From Roseovarius tolerans (GTDB lineage Bacteria > Pseudomonadota > Alphaproteobacteria > Rhodobacterales > Rhodobacteraceae): a stretch of DNA of 64,000 nucleotides. The DNA is taken from positions 1 through 64,000 of the forward strand of contig NZ_FOBO01000007.1 of assembly GCF_900109855.1 (NCBI RefSeq), read 5' to 3'. The notes under the pieces were generated by a model that saw only the letters and a list, made by a program, of their open reading frames with translations, did no database searches and was not told the origin of the DNA. Positions 33,933 through 43,295 of this stretch are shown in pieces; position 1 is the first letter of the stretch; each line of letters starts with the position of its first letter. The translations under genes were made by a program, and so were the position numbers.

Positions 33933-34113
33933 CGAGAGCGAGGATCAGGGCGAGGCGATCTTGCCGGGCCTGCCGGTGCTGCCCGCGCAAGAGCCGCCAT
34001 CCGAGGACGAGAGCACCGCTGCGGCGGCGGACGATGCTAATGACGGTGGCGGCGGATTGGGGGCCCTAGGCCTTGCCAAGTTGCCGCTTTTGTTACTGGC
34101 AGGCGCGGGCTGA
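33895..34113 (+). CDS. Small acidic protein with hydrophobic C-terminus (hypothetical)
   Basis: Up to 72 residues (TTG 33895 or ATG 33907). The sequence is strongly acidic and Pro-rich (GEETGPDESEDQGEA, EDESTAAAADDANDGGGG) and ends in LAKLPLLLLAGAG. It could be the displaced tail of the broken neighbour rather than a gene of its own. No ribosome site is convincing. Listed because codon use and the open frame are gene-like. Confidence 0.3.
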   Translation: MSFLMNGEETGPDESEDQGEAILPGLPVLPAQEPPSEDESTAAAADDANDGGGGLGALGLAKLPLLLLAGAG

Positions 34114-34127
34114 AGCCCGCGTGGACA

Positions 34128-34958
34128 TCACGCCTTGAGCCGGTAGCCCCGTGCCAGCATCCACCATGCCAGAAGGCTGACGGCGAGGGTGGAACCCGCA
34201 CCGACCGCAAGGCCCAGCATCGGCGCGCTGTCCGAGACGCCGATCACCCCGAAGCGCACCCCGTCGATCAGGTAGAATACCGGGTTGAAATGGGTGATCG
34301 AATAGAGGCCCGGCGGCAGCGCCTCGACCGAGTAGAAGGTGCCCGACAGGAATGCGAGCGGTGTCACCACGAAGTTGGTGATCGCCGCCATCTGGTCGAA
34401 CTTGTTCGCGAAAATCCCCGCGACGATGCCGACCCCGCTCATGAAGGTCGCGCCAAGCAGCACGAAGATCAACGCCCAGACCGGGTGCGCCGGGACAATG
34501 CCGAGCACCGCGAACAGCCCTGCACTGATCGCGAGCGCCACGAACACACCGCGCCCGACGCCCCCGGCAAGATAGCCCAGCACCAGTTCTCCGCCCGACA
34601 GCGGCGGCATCAGCGTGTCGACGATATTGCCCTGCACCTTCGAGATCACGATCGAGGACGAGGTATTGGCAAACGCGTTCTGGATCACCGTCATCATCAG
34701 GATGCCCGGCGCGATGAAGGTGGTGAAATCCACACCCATCACGTCACCCCGGCGCGGCCCGATGGCGATGGAGAAGATCACCATGAACAGGCCCGCCGTG
34801 ATCAGCGGGGCCAGCAGCGTCTGTGTCCAGACCGCGAGAAAGCGGCGGTTTTCGCGCTCGGCCAGCGTCATCAAGCCCAGCCAGTTGACCCGGCCGAAGC
34901 GGCGGGTGCCCATCTCGGCAAGGCCGGTGGTGGCTGTCTGTGTCGCGTGGTCTCTCAT
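34128..34958 (-). CDS. ABC-2 type transporter permease
   Basis: This 276-residue inner-membrane protein has six hydrophobic helices (e.g. LLAPLITAGLFMVIFSIAIG; VFVALAISAGLFAVLGIVP; LGLAVGAGSTLAVSLLAWWML) and ABC-2 permease features, including QGNIVDTLMPPLSGGELVLGYL and NFVVTPLAFLSGTFY. Such permeases export lipids, polysaccharides or drugs with a separate ATPase, which is not next to it here. Transcribed away from gcrA. Confidence 0.85.
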   Translation of the reverse strand: MRDHATQTATTGLAEMGTRRFGRVNWLGLMTLAERENRRFLAVWTQTLLAPLITAGLFMVIFSIAIGPRRGDVMGVDFTTFIAPGILMMTVIQNAFANTSSSIVISKVQGNIVDTLMPPLSGGELVLGYLAGGVGRGVFVALAISAGLFAVLGIVPAHPVWALIFVLLGATFMSGVGIVAGIFANKFDQMAAITNFVVTPLAFLSGTFYSVEALPPGLYSITHFNPVFYLIDGVRFGVIGVSDSAPMLGLAVGAGSTLAVSLLAWWMLARGYRLKA

Positions 34959-35145
34959 GGGGGCTACCTGCCTGTCGGTTTGGCGTGAAAACTGCGCGTG
35001 GATGGGCGCGTGGACGATTCGATGCCTTGTAACTCACACACCAGTGATTAGAATAGGCCATCGATCCGAATGACAAGGCGGCGGGCCAATGGCCGGGCCG
35101 CCTTTTGATGCCGTTAGATGCAAGACCTGATGCAAGGAAGCCCCG

Positions 35146-35730
35146 ATGTCGTGGAATGACGAACGCGTAGATCTGTTGAAGAAGATGTGGGGCGAGGGGC
35201 AATCCGCCAGCCAGATCGCGAAGGAGTTGGGCGGTGTGACGCGCAACGCGGTGATCGGCAAGGTGCATCGCCTCGGCCTGTCCAATCGCAACGGCTCTGG
35301 TGCGTCGGGTGCGGCGAGTGAGGCAAAGCCCGCGCCGGCCGCCGAGGCCAAGCCCAAGCCCGCGCCGAAGCCTGCCCCCAAGCCTGCGCCGAAACCCGCC
35401 GCCAAGCCCGAGGCCCCGGCAGAGGCGGCCCCGGCCCCGGTCTCGCGCATCAAGGCGATCATCCCGGCAGGCCAGCCCCTGCCGCCGCAGCCCTCGGCCA
35501 ACGAGATCGATCCTGAGGCGCTCGCCAAGGTGAGCGAGATCGAGAAGAAGGCCAAGCGGCTGACCTTGATGGAACTGACCGAACGCACCTGCAAATGGCC
35601 GGTGGGCGATCCCGCGACCGAGGATTTCTGGTTCTGCGGTCTGCCCGTGCAGGCGGGCAAGCCCTATTGCGAGGCGCATGTCGGCGTCGCGTTCCAGCCG
35701 ATGTCGAACCGGCGCGACCGCAAGCGCTGA
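35146..35730 (+). CDS. gcrA: GcrA cell-cycle regulator
   Basis: This 194-residue GcrA protein binds sigma-70 holoenzyme and activates promoters carrying methylated GANTC sites. The N-terminal HTH is textbook: MSWNDERVDLLKKMWGEG, SASQIAKELGGVTRNAV, IGKVHRLGLSNR. A long Lys-Pro-Ala linker with KPAP repeats (res ~60-95) follows, then the C-terminal sigma-binding part with conserved cysteines (RTCKWPVGDP, FWFCGLPV, YCEAH). Marks the genome as alphaproteobacterial. A terminator follows. Confidence 0.95.
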   Translation: MSWNDERVDLLKKMWGEGQSASQIAKELGGVTRNAVIGKVHRLGLSNRNGSGASGAASEAKPAPAAEAKPKPAPKPAPKPAPKPAAKPEAPAEAAPAPVSRIKAIIPAGQPLPPQPSANEIDPEALAKVSEIEKKAKRLTLMELTERTCKWPVGDPATEDFWFCGLPVQAGKPYCEAHVGVAFQPMSNRRDRKR

Positions 35731-35755
35731 GAGTTCTCGTAGATTAAAGGAAATG

Positions 35756-35789
35756 CGCCCCGCTGTGATGCCGGGGCGTATTCTTTTTT
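35756..35789 (+). terminator. Rho-independent terminator after gcrA
   Basis: A 7-bp perfect GC stem (CGCCCCG at 35756-35762 with CGGGGCG at 35772-35778, 9-nt loop) is followed by TATTCTTTTTT. It lies 26 bp after the gcrA stop and between gcrA and the convergent pckA, so it may serve gcrA mainly. Confidence 0.75.
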
Positions 35790-35833
35790 GCCTGCGGATC
35801 TGGCCCCGGGTCCAGATCCCGGGGCGATATCGA

Positions 35834-37432
35834 TCAGCCGATGGCCGCTGCCTTGACGTCCTCGTCGATGAACGGGACGTATTGCGCAAAATTGTCGGCG
35901 AACATCTGCACCAGCTTGGCGGCCTGGCGGTCATAGGCCGCCGGGTCGTCCCAAGTGCGGCGCGGGTCGAGCAGCACTTCGGCCACGTCCGGCACGGCCA
36001 CCGGCACGTCAAAGCCGAAATTCTCGTCCTTGCGGAATTCCACATCGCCGAGCGGCCCGTCGAGTGCTGCGGTCAGCAGCGCGCGCGTCGCCTGGATGGG
36101 CATGCGCGAGCCGGTGCCGTAGGCGCCGCCGGTCCAGCCGGTATTGACCAGCCAGCAGGTCGCGCCATGCTTGGCGATCTTGGCTTTCAGCAGGTTGCCA
36201 TAGGCCTCGGGGCGGCGCGGCATGAAGGGCGCGCCAAAGCAGGTGGAGAAGGTGGGCTCGGGTTCGGTCACGCCGCGCTCCGTGCCCGCCACCTTGGAGG
36301 TGAAGCCCGAAAGGAAGTGATACATCGCCTGCGCCGGTGTCAGCCGCGCGATGGGCGGCAGCACGCCGAACGCGTCGCATGTCAGCATGATGATGTTCTT
36401 GGGATGTCCGCCAAGCGCCGTCTCCGACGCGTTGGAGATATAATGCAGCGGGTAGGCGCAGCGCATGTTCGCCGTAAGGCTGTCATCTGCGAAGTCGAGT
36501 TCGAGCGTGTCTTCGTCGAACACCATGTTCTCGACCACCGTGCCGAATTTCGACGTGGTGGCATAGATTTCAGGCTCTGCATCTGGATCGAGGTTGATCG
36601 TCTTGGCATAGCAGCCGCCCTCGAAATTGAAGGTGCCGCGATCCGACCAGCCATGCTCGTCATCGCCGATCAGCGTGCGCGCGGGATCGGCAGAAAGCGT
36701 CGTCTTGCCGGTGCCCGACAGGCCGAAGAATACGGCGGTGTCGACCGGGTTGCCCTTGGCATGGTTGGCCGAGCAGTGCATCGGCATGATGCCCTTTTCC
36801 GGCAGCAGGTAGTTAAGCAGGGTGAACACGGACTTCTTGTTCTCGCCAGCGTATTCGGTGCCCCCCACGAGTATCATCTTGCGCTCGAAATTCATCGCGA
36901 TGACGGTTTCGCTCCGGCAGTCATGCTTGGCGGGGTCGGCCTTGAAGCCGGGGCAGTTGATCAGCGTGAAATCGGCAATGAAACTGTCGAGCGTCTCGCG
37001 CTCGGGACGGCGCAGCATGGTGCGGTTGAACAGGCTATGCCAGGCCAGCTCCGAGATCATCCGCACGTTGATCGAATGCGCGGGGTCGGCCCCGCCAACG
37101 AGGTCCTGCACGTAATAGTCGCCGTCCTTCATATAGGCCAGCATGTCGTCATGGAGCGCATCGAACCCCTCGGGCGACATCGCGGCGTTGTTCTCCCACC
37201 AGATGCTGTCCGCGACGTTGTCGGTCTTGACGATATGTTTGTCCTTGGGCGAGCGGCCGGTGAACGTGCCGGTGGTCACGAGGAATGCGCCGCCATTGCC
37301 GAGGGTGCCTTCGCCGCGCTTGAGTGCGGCCTCGATCAGCGCCGGTTCGATGAGGTTGTAGTAGACATTGCCCAGCCCGGTGATGCCTTGATCTTCCAGC
37401 CGGAATTGCGGGTTGACCCGTCCGAATGTCAT
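35834..37432 (-). CDS. pckA: Phosphoenolpyruvate carboxykinase (ATP)
   Basis: This 532-residue enzyme converts oxaloacetate to PEP with ATP in gluconeogenesis. Visible: [12 protein letters not shown] (substrate Arg), the kinase 1a P-loop [16 protein letters not shown] (~236), [11 protein letters not shown] (kinase 2), [14 protein letters not shown], and [16 protein letters not shown] near the C-terminus. Length normal. It is divergent from chvI, a linkage conserved in Rhizobiales and Rhodobacterales. The 5' leader contains GC-rich hairpins and the intergenic region a tandem repeat (see separate entries). Confidence 0.95.
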   Translation of the reverse strand: MTFGRVNPQFRLEDQGITGLGNVYYNLIEPALIEAALKRGEGTLGNGGAFLVTTGTFTGRSPKDKHIVKTDNVADSIWWENNAAMSPEGFDALHDDMLAYMKDGDYYVQDLVGGADPAHSINVRMISELAWHSLFNRTMLRRPERETLDSFIADFTLINCPGFKADPAKHDCRSETVIAMNFERKMILVGGTEYAGENKKSVFTLLNYLLPEKGIMPMHCSANHAKGNPVDTAVFFGLSGTGKTTLSADPARTLIGDDEHGWSDRGTFNFEGGCYAKTINLDPDAEPEIYATTSKFGTVVENMVFDEDTLELDFADDSLTANMRCAYPLHYISNASETALGGHPKNIIMLTCDAFGVLPPIARLTPAQAMYHFLSGFTSKVAGTERGVTEPEPTFSTCFGAPFMPRRPEAYGNLLKAKIAKHGATCWLVNTGWTGGAYGTGSRMPIQATRALLTAALDGPLGDVEFRKDENFGFDVPVAVPDVAEVLLDPRRTWDDPAAYDRQAAKLVQMFADNFAQYVPFIDEDVKAAAIG

Positions 37433-37573
37433 GTTGCCTTGCTCCTGTTCGTCGAATCCGCGGAAACGCGGGATCAGAGAGGGGGCGCCGGCGGGCGGCG
37501 CCGGTCGGGCACCTTGCCCGGCTGCGCGCGTCTTAACATGACGTTTCCGTAAAATAACAGGACGGTTTCACGC

Positions 37574-37607
37574 AGTTAGCGCAACCAACGTCAAGTTAGC
37601 GCAACCA
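37574..37607. promoter_or_regulatory. Tandem repeat AGTTAGCGCAACCA in the pckA-chvI intergenic region
   Basis: Two exact copies of the 14-mer AGTTAGCGCAACCA at 37574-37587 and 37594-37607, 20 bp apart (two helical turns). This is the usual geometry for two response-regulator monomers or dimers binding side by side. It lies 142 bp upstream of pckA and 195 bp upstream of chvI. ChvI is a plausible binder; inference only. Confidence 0.5.
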
Positions 37608-37801
37608 CGTGGATGTTTGCGAAAACGCGGGTCGCCCTCGCGGGGAAAAGTGAGTCAATTTAGCCATTCGCAACAATTTTTTGCCCCAATGGGACGGCGC
37701 GACACCGGTGATTCGCAGTTTTGGATTGATAACGCAGTGGGAAACGGCACATAATGGCACAAAAAATGCAGGTAATCTGAGCAGCAATAAGGAATAAAAC
37801 A

Positions 37802-38503
37802 ATGTCCAGGATCGCCCTTGTGGACGATGACAGGAATATTCTGACATCCGTAGCCATGACACTCGAGGCCGAAGGGTTCGAGGTAGAAACATATAATGAC
37901 GGGCAACAGGCCTTCGACGCGTTCAGCAAGAAATTGCCGGACATGGCCGTGCTCGACATCAAGATGCCGCGGATGGACGGGATGGACCTGTTGCAGCGTC
38001 TGCGCCAGAAATCGCAGATGCCGGTGATCTTCCTGACTTCCAAGGATGACGAGATCGACGAGGTTCTTGGCCTGCGCATGGGGGCCGACGATTACGTGAA
38101 AAAGCCGTTTTCCCAACGGCTTCTGGTGGAGCGCATCCGCGCCCTTCTGCGGCGTCAGGATGCGCAGAACGGCGAGGTCGTGGCCGAAACCGAAGAGACC
38201 AAGGTGATCGAGCGTGGCTATCTGCGGATGGACCCGCTGCGCCACGCGGTCAGCTGGAAAGGGCAGGACGTGTCGCTGACGGTGACCGAATTCCTGCTGT
38301 TGCAGGCTCTCGCGCAGCGCCCCGGTTTCGTCAAGAGCCGCGATCAACTGATGGATGTGGCCTATGACGATCAGGTCTATGTCGACGACCGCACCATAGA
38401 CAGCCATATCAAGCGTCTGCGCAAGAAATTGCGCGTGGTCGATGCCGAATTCTCGGCGATCGAGACGCTTTATGGTATCGGATATCGGTACAACGAAGAA
38501 TAA
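37802..38503 (+). CDS. chvI: Response regulator ChvI (OmpR type)
   Basis: This 233-residue protein has a receiver domain with [14 protein letters not shown], phospho-acceptor Asp52 in [13 protein letters not shown] and Lys in [10 protein letters not shown]-terminal winged helix follows ([35 protein letters not shown]). It controls envelope, acid and metabolic genes with the ChvG sensor. Its stop overlaps the chvG start by 1 bp. The locus order pckA / chvI-chvG-hprK-rapZ-EIIA-HPr is well conserved in alphaproteobacteria. Confidence 0.93.
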   Translation: MSRIALVDDDRNILTSVAMTLEAEGFEVETYNDGQQAFDAFSKKLPDMAVLDIKMPRMDGMDLLQRLRQKSQMPVIFLTSKDDEIDEVLGLRMGADDYVKKPFSQRLLVERIRALLRRQDAQNGEVVAETEETKVIERGYLRMDPLRHAVSWKGQDVSLTVTEFLLLQALAQRPGFVKSRDQLMDVAYDDQVYVDDRTIDSHIKRLRKKLRVVDAEFSAIETLYGIGYRYNEE

Positions 38504-40215
38504 TGACCCTTGCCGAGGGGATAGACGTGCGCGATTTGCCGCCGCGAAAAGACAGCGATCTCGTCCTTGGGGATGATTTCGTGGCCCCCGACCGTGTCGA
38601 TGAGGCCGAACTGACCGCGCGGCGCGCGCGGCGCGGCTTTCTATCGCTGCGCGAATCCTCGCTGACGCGCAAGATCGTCACCTTCAACCTCATCGCGCTC
38701 AACGTGCTGGTCGTGGGCATCCTCTATCTCAGCGGGTCGCATGACACGATGGTCCGACAGCGCGTCGACAGCCTCACGCAGAGCGCGTCGCTGATGTCGG
38801 ACGTGGTCGAGGCGCGGCTGCCGGCGACCGCACCGGTCAATTTCGCAACCGGTGATGGGCTTGATGTGGAGGACACGTTGGCGCGCCTCAATGTCGAGAC
38901 CGGCACCGAGTTGTTGCTGTTTGATCGCACCGGCATGCTGTTGGGGCAAAAATCCGGCGACGTGGCACGCCCCGACGCAGAGCGCGCGCTGCCGGCGACG
39001 CCGATGACGGATTTCCTCGGACGGTTCTGGGACTGGATGTCGGCCCCGTTCTCGGGCGGTACTGACGCCGACGCAGTGCGCAGCCTTGAGGACATGGTGC
39101 GCGACATGGTTGACTCGGCGGTGGCCGACGGTGTGCAGGTGCGCAGTGCCGCCGGACCGAGCGGCACGATCCTGTCGGCGGCGGCCCCGGTCTTGCAGGG
39201 CAATACTCCGGTTGCAGTGGTGGCGCTGGCCAATGCTTCGGGCGAGATCGACAAGCTCGCGCGGATAGAGCGCGAGCGCGTCTTGCAGATGTTCCTGATC
39301 GCCACGCTGATTTCGGTTGGGCTCAGCCTGATCCTCGCCTCGACCATCTCGAACCCGTTGGCCGATCTGGCCGCAGCCGCCGAGATCGGGCGCGAACGCA
39401 ATCGCCAGAAGGGCGCGGGCGGGCGCATCCGCATTCCCGACCTCACCGCGCGGCCCGACGAGATCGGGCGTCTCTCGGGCGCGCTCCGGGGCATGGTCGG
39501 CGCGCTTTACCACAGGATCGAGAGCAACGAGCAGTTCGCCGCCGACGTGGCGCATGAGATCAAGAACCCGCTGGCGAGCCTGCGCTCGGCGGTGGGCACG
39601 ATGCGTATCGCCAAGCGCGAGGATCAGCGCGAGCGCCTATTGGAGGTGATTGAACATGACGTGCGCCGTCTCGACCGCCTGGTGAGCGACATTTCCAACG
39701 CATCGCGGCTGGACAGCGAACTGGTCAAGGAAGAGCAGGAAGCATTCGACCTGCTGACGATGCTTCGCAATCTGGGTCAGTATCTGGGCGAAGAGGCCGA
39801 GAAGAAGGGCGTCGATTTCATCACCGATTTCCCTGAGCAGCCCATTGTCATCACCGGGCTGGAGGCGCGGCTGGCGCAGGTGTTCGTCAATTTGATCACC
39901 AATGCGATCAGTTTCTGCGAAGAGGGTGACGCGATCCGGGTCTGGGCCCGGCGGCGCGCCAACCGGGTGCTGGTGGTGGTTGAAGATACCGGCCCCGGCA
40001 TTCCGGATCAGGCGCTGGAAAAGGTGTTTCAACGCTTCTACTCCGAGCGGCCCGAGGGCGATTTTGGCAACAATTCAGGGCTGGGCCTTGCGATTTCCAA
40101 GCAGATCGTCGAGGCGCATGACGGTGTGATCTGGGCCGAGAACATTCGCCCTACCCATGCCGATGCAACCTCCGATCCGCTCGGCGCGCGCTTTGTCGTG
40201 GGCCTGCCGGTCTGA
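38503..40215 (+). CDS. chvG: Sensor histidine kinase ChvG
   Basis: This 570-residue membrane kinase has two helices (KIVTFNLIALNVLVVGILYLS near 57-77; MFLIATLISVGLSLILAS near 263-280) bounding a ~185-residue periplasmic sensor domain. It then has HAMP, an H-box with His351 in FAADVAHEIKNPLASL, and N/G boxes (NLITNAISFCEEGD, VEDTGPGIPD, GNNSGLGLAISKQIVEAHDG). In other alphaproteobacteria ExoR holds ChvG inactive; no exoR is in this window. hprK follows 4 bp later. Confidence 0.93.
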   Translation: MTLAEGIDVRDLPPRKDSDLVLGDDFVAPDRVDEAELTARRARRGFLSLRESSLTRKIVTFNLIALNVLVVGILYLSGSHDTMVRQRVDSLTQSASLMSDVVEARLPATAPVNFATGDGLDVEDTLARLNVETGTELLLFDRTGMLLGQKSGDVARPDAERALPATPMTDFLGRFWDWMSAPFSGGTDADAVRSLEDMVRDMVDSAVADGVQVRSAAGPSGTILSAAAPVLQGNTPVAVVALANASGEIDKLARIERERVLQMFLIATLISVGLSLILASTISNPLADLAAAAEIGRERNRQKGAGGRIRIPDLTARPDEIGRLSGALRGMVGALYHRIESNEQFAADVAHEIKNPLASLRSAVGTMRIAKREDQRERLLEVIEHDVRRLDRLVSDISNASRLDSELVKEEQEAFDLLTMLRNLGQYLGEEAEKKGVDFITDFPEQPIVITGLEARLAQVFVNLITNAISFCEEGDAIRVWARRRANRVLVVVEDTGPGIPDQALEKVFQRFYSERPEGDFGNNSGLGLAISKQIVEAHDGVIWAENIRPTHADATSDPLGARFVVGLPV

Positions 40216-40219
40216 TCCG

Positions 40220-40657
40220 GTGACCACCCACGCGCCCGCGCAAGAGACTATCGTTCATGCCACCTGCGTGACGCTGGAGGGACGCGCCGCGCTCATTCGC
40301 GGTATGGCGGGACAGGGCAAGTCGGGGCTGGCGCTGCAACTCATTGCGCTAGGGGCCACGCTGGTCGCCGATGATCGCACCCGGCTCTGGCGGGACGGGG
40401 ATCGGCTGATGGCCGATGCGCCCGACACGATCCGTGGCCGGATCGAGGCGCGCGGCTTGGGCATCCTGCATCTGCCGCAGACCGGGCCCGCGCCCGTGGC
40501 CTGCGTGGTCGATCTGGACCGCAATGAAACCGACCGGCTGCCGCCCCTTCGTCACGAAACCGTGATGGATCTGCACCTGCCGTCCTTCGGAAAATCGCCG
40601 CATCCGCATTTTCCTGCCGCGATCCTGCTATATCTCAGGTATGGAACGATGAGTTGA
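40220..40657 (+). CDS. hprK: HPr kinase/phosphorylase, short alphaproteobacterial form
   Basis: A 145-residue HprK lacking the N-terminal domain, as usual in alphaproteobacteria. P-loop [16 protein letters not shown] and the ADD motif [12 protein letters not shown] are present; GIEARG-like [12 protein letters not shown] follows. It phosphorylates a Ser of HPr (gene at 42026, where the target Ser is present), coupling metabolism to the PTS-like system. GTG 40220 is the likely start, 4 bp after chvG. The P-loop has Ala where most HprK have Ser (GxSGxGKS), a minor deviation. Confidence 0.88.
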   Translation: MTTHAPAQETIVHATCVTLEGRAALIRGMAGQGKSGLALQLIALGATLVADDRTRLWRDGDRLMADAPDTIRGRIEARGLGILHLPQTGPAPVACVVDLDRNETDRLPPLRHETVMDLHLPSFGKSPHPHFPAAILLYLRYGTMS

Positions 40658-40671
40658 GGCCAGATGCCAGG

Positions 40672-41610
40672 ATGACCATCAAGACGGATAGAGAAGCAAC
40701 CGACGTGACCGGGGACGGGCGCCCACGGCTTGTCTTGGTGACCGGCCCATCCGGGGCCGGACGCAGCACCGCCATTCGGGCGCTCGAGGATATGGGGTTC
40801 GAGGCGATCGACAACATGCCACTAAGCCTGCTGCCCCGCCTTTTGGAGGGCAGCGCACCGCCGGACAAGCCGCTGGCGCTGGGTCTTGATGTACGCAACC
40901 GTGATTTCTCGACCAATGCATTGATCGAGTTAATCGACCGGCGCGACTGGCATGCCGGGCTGCCCTTGCAGGTCCTGTATCTCGATTGCCGACCCGAGGT
41001 GCTGCAACGGCGCTTTTCCGAGACCCGTCGCCGCCATCCCCTTGCCCCTGCGGAAAGTCCCGAACTGGGCATCGCGCGGGAATTCGATCTGCTTGGGCCG
41101 GTCCGCGCGCGCGCCGATCTGGTGATCGACACATCCGACATGTCGCCGCATGATCTGCGCGCGGACCTGGAACGCTGGTTCATCCCGCGCGGTGCCGTGC
41201 GGCTGGCCGTATCGGTGCATTCGTTTTCCTACAAGCGCGGCCTGCCGCGCGGGCTCGACATCGCGCTGGATTGTCGGTTCCTGAACAATCCCTATTGGGA
41301 GCCGTCGCTGCGCAGCCTCGACGGGCGCGCGCCCGAGGTGGCGGATTTCGTGCGGTCTGATCCGCGTTTCGAGAGCTTTCGCGCCAAGGTGACTGCGCTC
41401 GTCGAAGAGTTGCTGCCCGCCTACGAGGCCGAGGGCAAGGCCTATCTCGCCATCGGTTTTGGTTGCACCGGCGGGCAGCATCGGAGCGTGGCGATGGCAG
41501 AAACCCTCGCGGCAACCCTTGCGCAGGACGGCTGGCAAGTGTCTATAAGGCATCGCGAACTGGAGCGGCGCGGCCCTGAGCGGGCCGCGCCGCCCCCATC
41601 TGAGGAGTGA
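40672..41610 (+). CDS. rapZ: RNase adapter protein RapZ
   Basis: This 312-residue protein has an N-terminal P-loop ([19 protein letters not shown]), the [11 protein letters not shown] motif and a C-terminal domain with [26 protein letters not shown] and [16 protein letters not shown]. In E. coli RapZ controls glucosamine-6-phosphate synthase via sRNAs; in alphaproteobacteria it sits with hprK and HPr, as here. ATG 40672 (MTIKTDR) is preferred to the TTG at 40654, which overlaps hprK. Confidence 0.92.
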   Translation: MTIKTDREATDVTGDGRPRLVLVTGPSGAGRSTAIRALEDMGFEAIDNMPLSLLPRLLEGSAPPDKPLALGLDVRNRDFSTNALIELIDRRDWHAGLPLQVLYLDCRPEVLQRRFSETRRRHPLAPAESPELGIAREFDLLGPVRARADLVIDTSDMSPHDLRADLERWFIPRGAVRLAVSVHSFSYKRGLPRGLDIALDCRFLNNPYWEPSLRSLDGRAPEVADFVRSDPRFESFRAKVTALVEELLPAYEAEGKAYLAIGFGCTGGQHRSVAMAETLAATLAQDGWQVSIRHRELERRGPERAAPPPSEE

Positions 41611-41618
41611 CCCAAGTC

Positions 41619-42011
41619 GTGATCGGCATCGTTATCGTCGCGCATGGCGGGCTGGCCCGCGAATATCTGAGGGCGGTCGAACATGTGGTCGGCCGCCAAT
41701 CCGGTATTGTTGCGATCACCATCGAGGGCGATCACGACCGTGCGCTCAAGCAGGACGAGATCTGCGCTGCCGCGGATTCCGTCGATACCGGGGGCGGGGT
41801 GGTGCTGGTCACCGATATTTTCGGCGGCTCGCCGTCGAACCTGTCGCTTCGCGCCTGCCGCCCCGATGATCGGCGGATTCTCTACGGGGCGAACCTGCCG
41901 ATGTTGATCAAGCTGGCCAAGAGCCGCCATCTGAGCGTATCCGAGGCGGTGCGCGCCGCGCTGGATGCGGGGCGCAAATATATCGACAGTCACAATGTGA
42001 CCACGGAATAA
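41619..42011 (+). CDS. PTS EIIA-Man/fructose-type component
   Basis: This 130-residue EIIA domain starts at GTG 41619: IGIVIVAHGGLAREYL, with phospho-acceptor His9. It also has VVLVTDIFGGSPSNL and NLPMLIKLA. It receives phosphate from HPr; no permease EIIB/EIIC is nearby, so it acts in regulation (nitrogen/carbon-type PTS). GAGGAG lies 11 bp before GTG 41619; starting at GTG 41607 would leave no spacing. Confidence 0.88.
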   Translation: MIGIVIVAHGGLAREYLRAVEHVVGRQSGIVAITIEGDHDRALKQDEICAAADSVDTGGGVVLVTDIFGGSPSNLSLRACRPDDRRILYGANLPMLIKLAKSRHLSVSEAVRAALDAGRKYIDSHNVTTE

Positions 42012-42025
42012 GAAGGGGCGGCGAG

Positions 42026-42304
42026 ATGACGGAGAAGGTCACGCGTCAGTTGAAGATCGTGAACGAAAAGGGGCTGCACGCCCGCGCGGCAGCCAAACTG
42101 GTCGAGGTGGTCGAGGGGTTTGACGCAACCGCCGAGGTGTCGCATAACGGGCAATCGGCATCGGGCGACAGCATCATGGGGCTTTTGATGTTGGCAGCGG
42201 CCAAAGGAAGCACTATTGACGTCGAAATCGCCGGGTCCGATGCGGAACCGCTCGCCGATGCGATGGCGGCGCTGGTCGCGGATCGTTTCGGCGAGGACAT
42301 GTGA
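42026..42304 (+). CDS. HPr phosphocarrier protein
   Basis: A 92-residue HPr. NEKGLHARAAAKLVE contains the EI-phosphorylated His18, and SGDSIMGLLMLAA contains Ser49, equivalent to the HprK target Ser46 of Gram-positive HPr (S-I-M-G). Both sites are intact, consistent with the nearby hprK. EI is not in the window. Belongs to the chvI-to-HPr block. Confidence 0.92.
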   Translation: MTEKVTRQLKIVNEKGLHARAAAKLVEVVEGFDATAEVSHNGQSASGDSIMGLLMLAAAKGSTIDVEIAGSDAEPLADAMAALVADRFGEDM

Positions 42305-42356
42305 ACGCGCGGGAGACCCCCCAAGCGGGGATGAAGAGCGGAGCAGGGACGGGGCA

Positions 42357-43244
42357 GTGAGCACCAACGCGCAGAACGAGACCGGCACCGAGGCCGGCGA
42401 AACGGTCCTATTCACAAAGTATGACCGCCGCAGCCTGACTTATGCCAACAGTTTCGACTCGCCCATGACATCGGCGATCATCCGGTCGATGGAATGGCTG
42501 ACCGGCAAGATCACCATCGTCCGCATGATCCGCCAGTTCGAGAAACGCGGGGCCCCCACCGGACAGCCGTTCTGGCGGGCCGCTCTCGATACGATGGGGA
42601 TTCCGCTGCTGACCCCTGATGAGGAAGTGCAGAATATTCCCGCCGACGGTCCTGTGGTGGTGGTGGCCAATCATCCGCATGGGCTGGTCGACGGGATGAT
42701 CCTGGCTGATCTGATCGGGCGGCGGCGCAGCGATTACAAGATCCTGACGCGCGCCCTGCTGACCGGCATCGACGAGGTGGCGGCGTCCTACATGATCTCG
42801 GTGCCGTTCCCGCACGAGCCCGACGCGCAGCGAAAATCCGTCGAAATGCGCGCCAAGGCGATGGCGCATCTCAAGGAAGGCGGCGTGATCAGCGTCTTTC
42901 CTTCGGGGGTGGTGGCCTCTTCGGACACCATGTTCGGCCCGGCGGTGGAGCGGGAATGGAACGTGTTCACCGCACAGATGATCCGGCGGTCCGGCGCGCG
43001 GGTGGTGCCGATCTTCTTTCCAGGGTCGAACTCGCGCTGGTATCAGATGGCCAACCGTGTTTCGGCGACCCTGCGGCAGGGCCTCCTGCTGCACGAGGTG
43101 GTGCATAGCTGCAACCGGCCCCAGCGTCCGGTGGTGGGTCCCCCGGTCAGCGACGAGAGGATGAAGATGCTCGAAAGCGATCCGCGCGGCTTCATGGAAT
43201 GGCTGCGCGCGCATACGCTATCTCTGGGCGAGGGGCAGCGGTAG
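42357..43244 (+). CDS. Lysophospholipid/glycerol acyltransferase family protein
   Basis: A 295-residue PlsC-like acyltransferase: motif I VVVANHPHGLVDGM (H-x4-D), motif III-like VISVFPSGVVASS, and RVVPIFFPGSN. It transfers an acyl chain to a glycerolipid or other lipid at the inner membrane. GTG 42357 has a GGACGGGG ribosome region upstream. It follows HPr in the same direction but probably is not functionally linked. Confidence 0.8.
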   Translation: MSTNAQNETGTEAGETVLFTKYDRRSLTYANSFDSPMTSAIIRSMEWLTGKITIVRMIRQFEKRGAPTGQPFWRAALDTMGIPLLTPDEEVQNIPADGPVVVVANHPHGLVDGMILADLIGRRRSDYKILTRALLTGIDEVAASYMISVPFPHEPDAQRKSVEMRAKAMAHLKEGGVISVFPSGVVASSDTMFGPAVEREWNVFTAQMIRRSGARVVPIFFPGSNSRWYQMANRVSATLRQGLLLHEVVHSCNRPQRPVVGPPVSDERMKMLESDPRGFMEWLRAHTLSLGEGQR

Positions 43245-43295
43245 CACCGTTGCATCGACTGCAGGTCAGCAACAGGTCAGAGAACCGACGGCCTC

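Noticed and set aside
35678-37552. A 624-codon plus-strand frame
   Set aside because: Antisense to pckA, which is unmistakable.
43245-43295. Terminator between the acyltransferase and phosphatase genes
   Set aside because: Direct repeats of CAGGTCAG are present but there is no stable stem followed by T residues.
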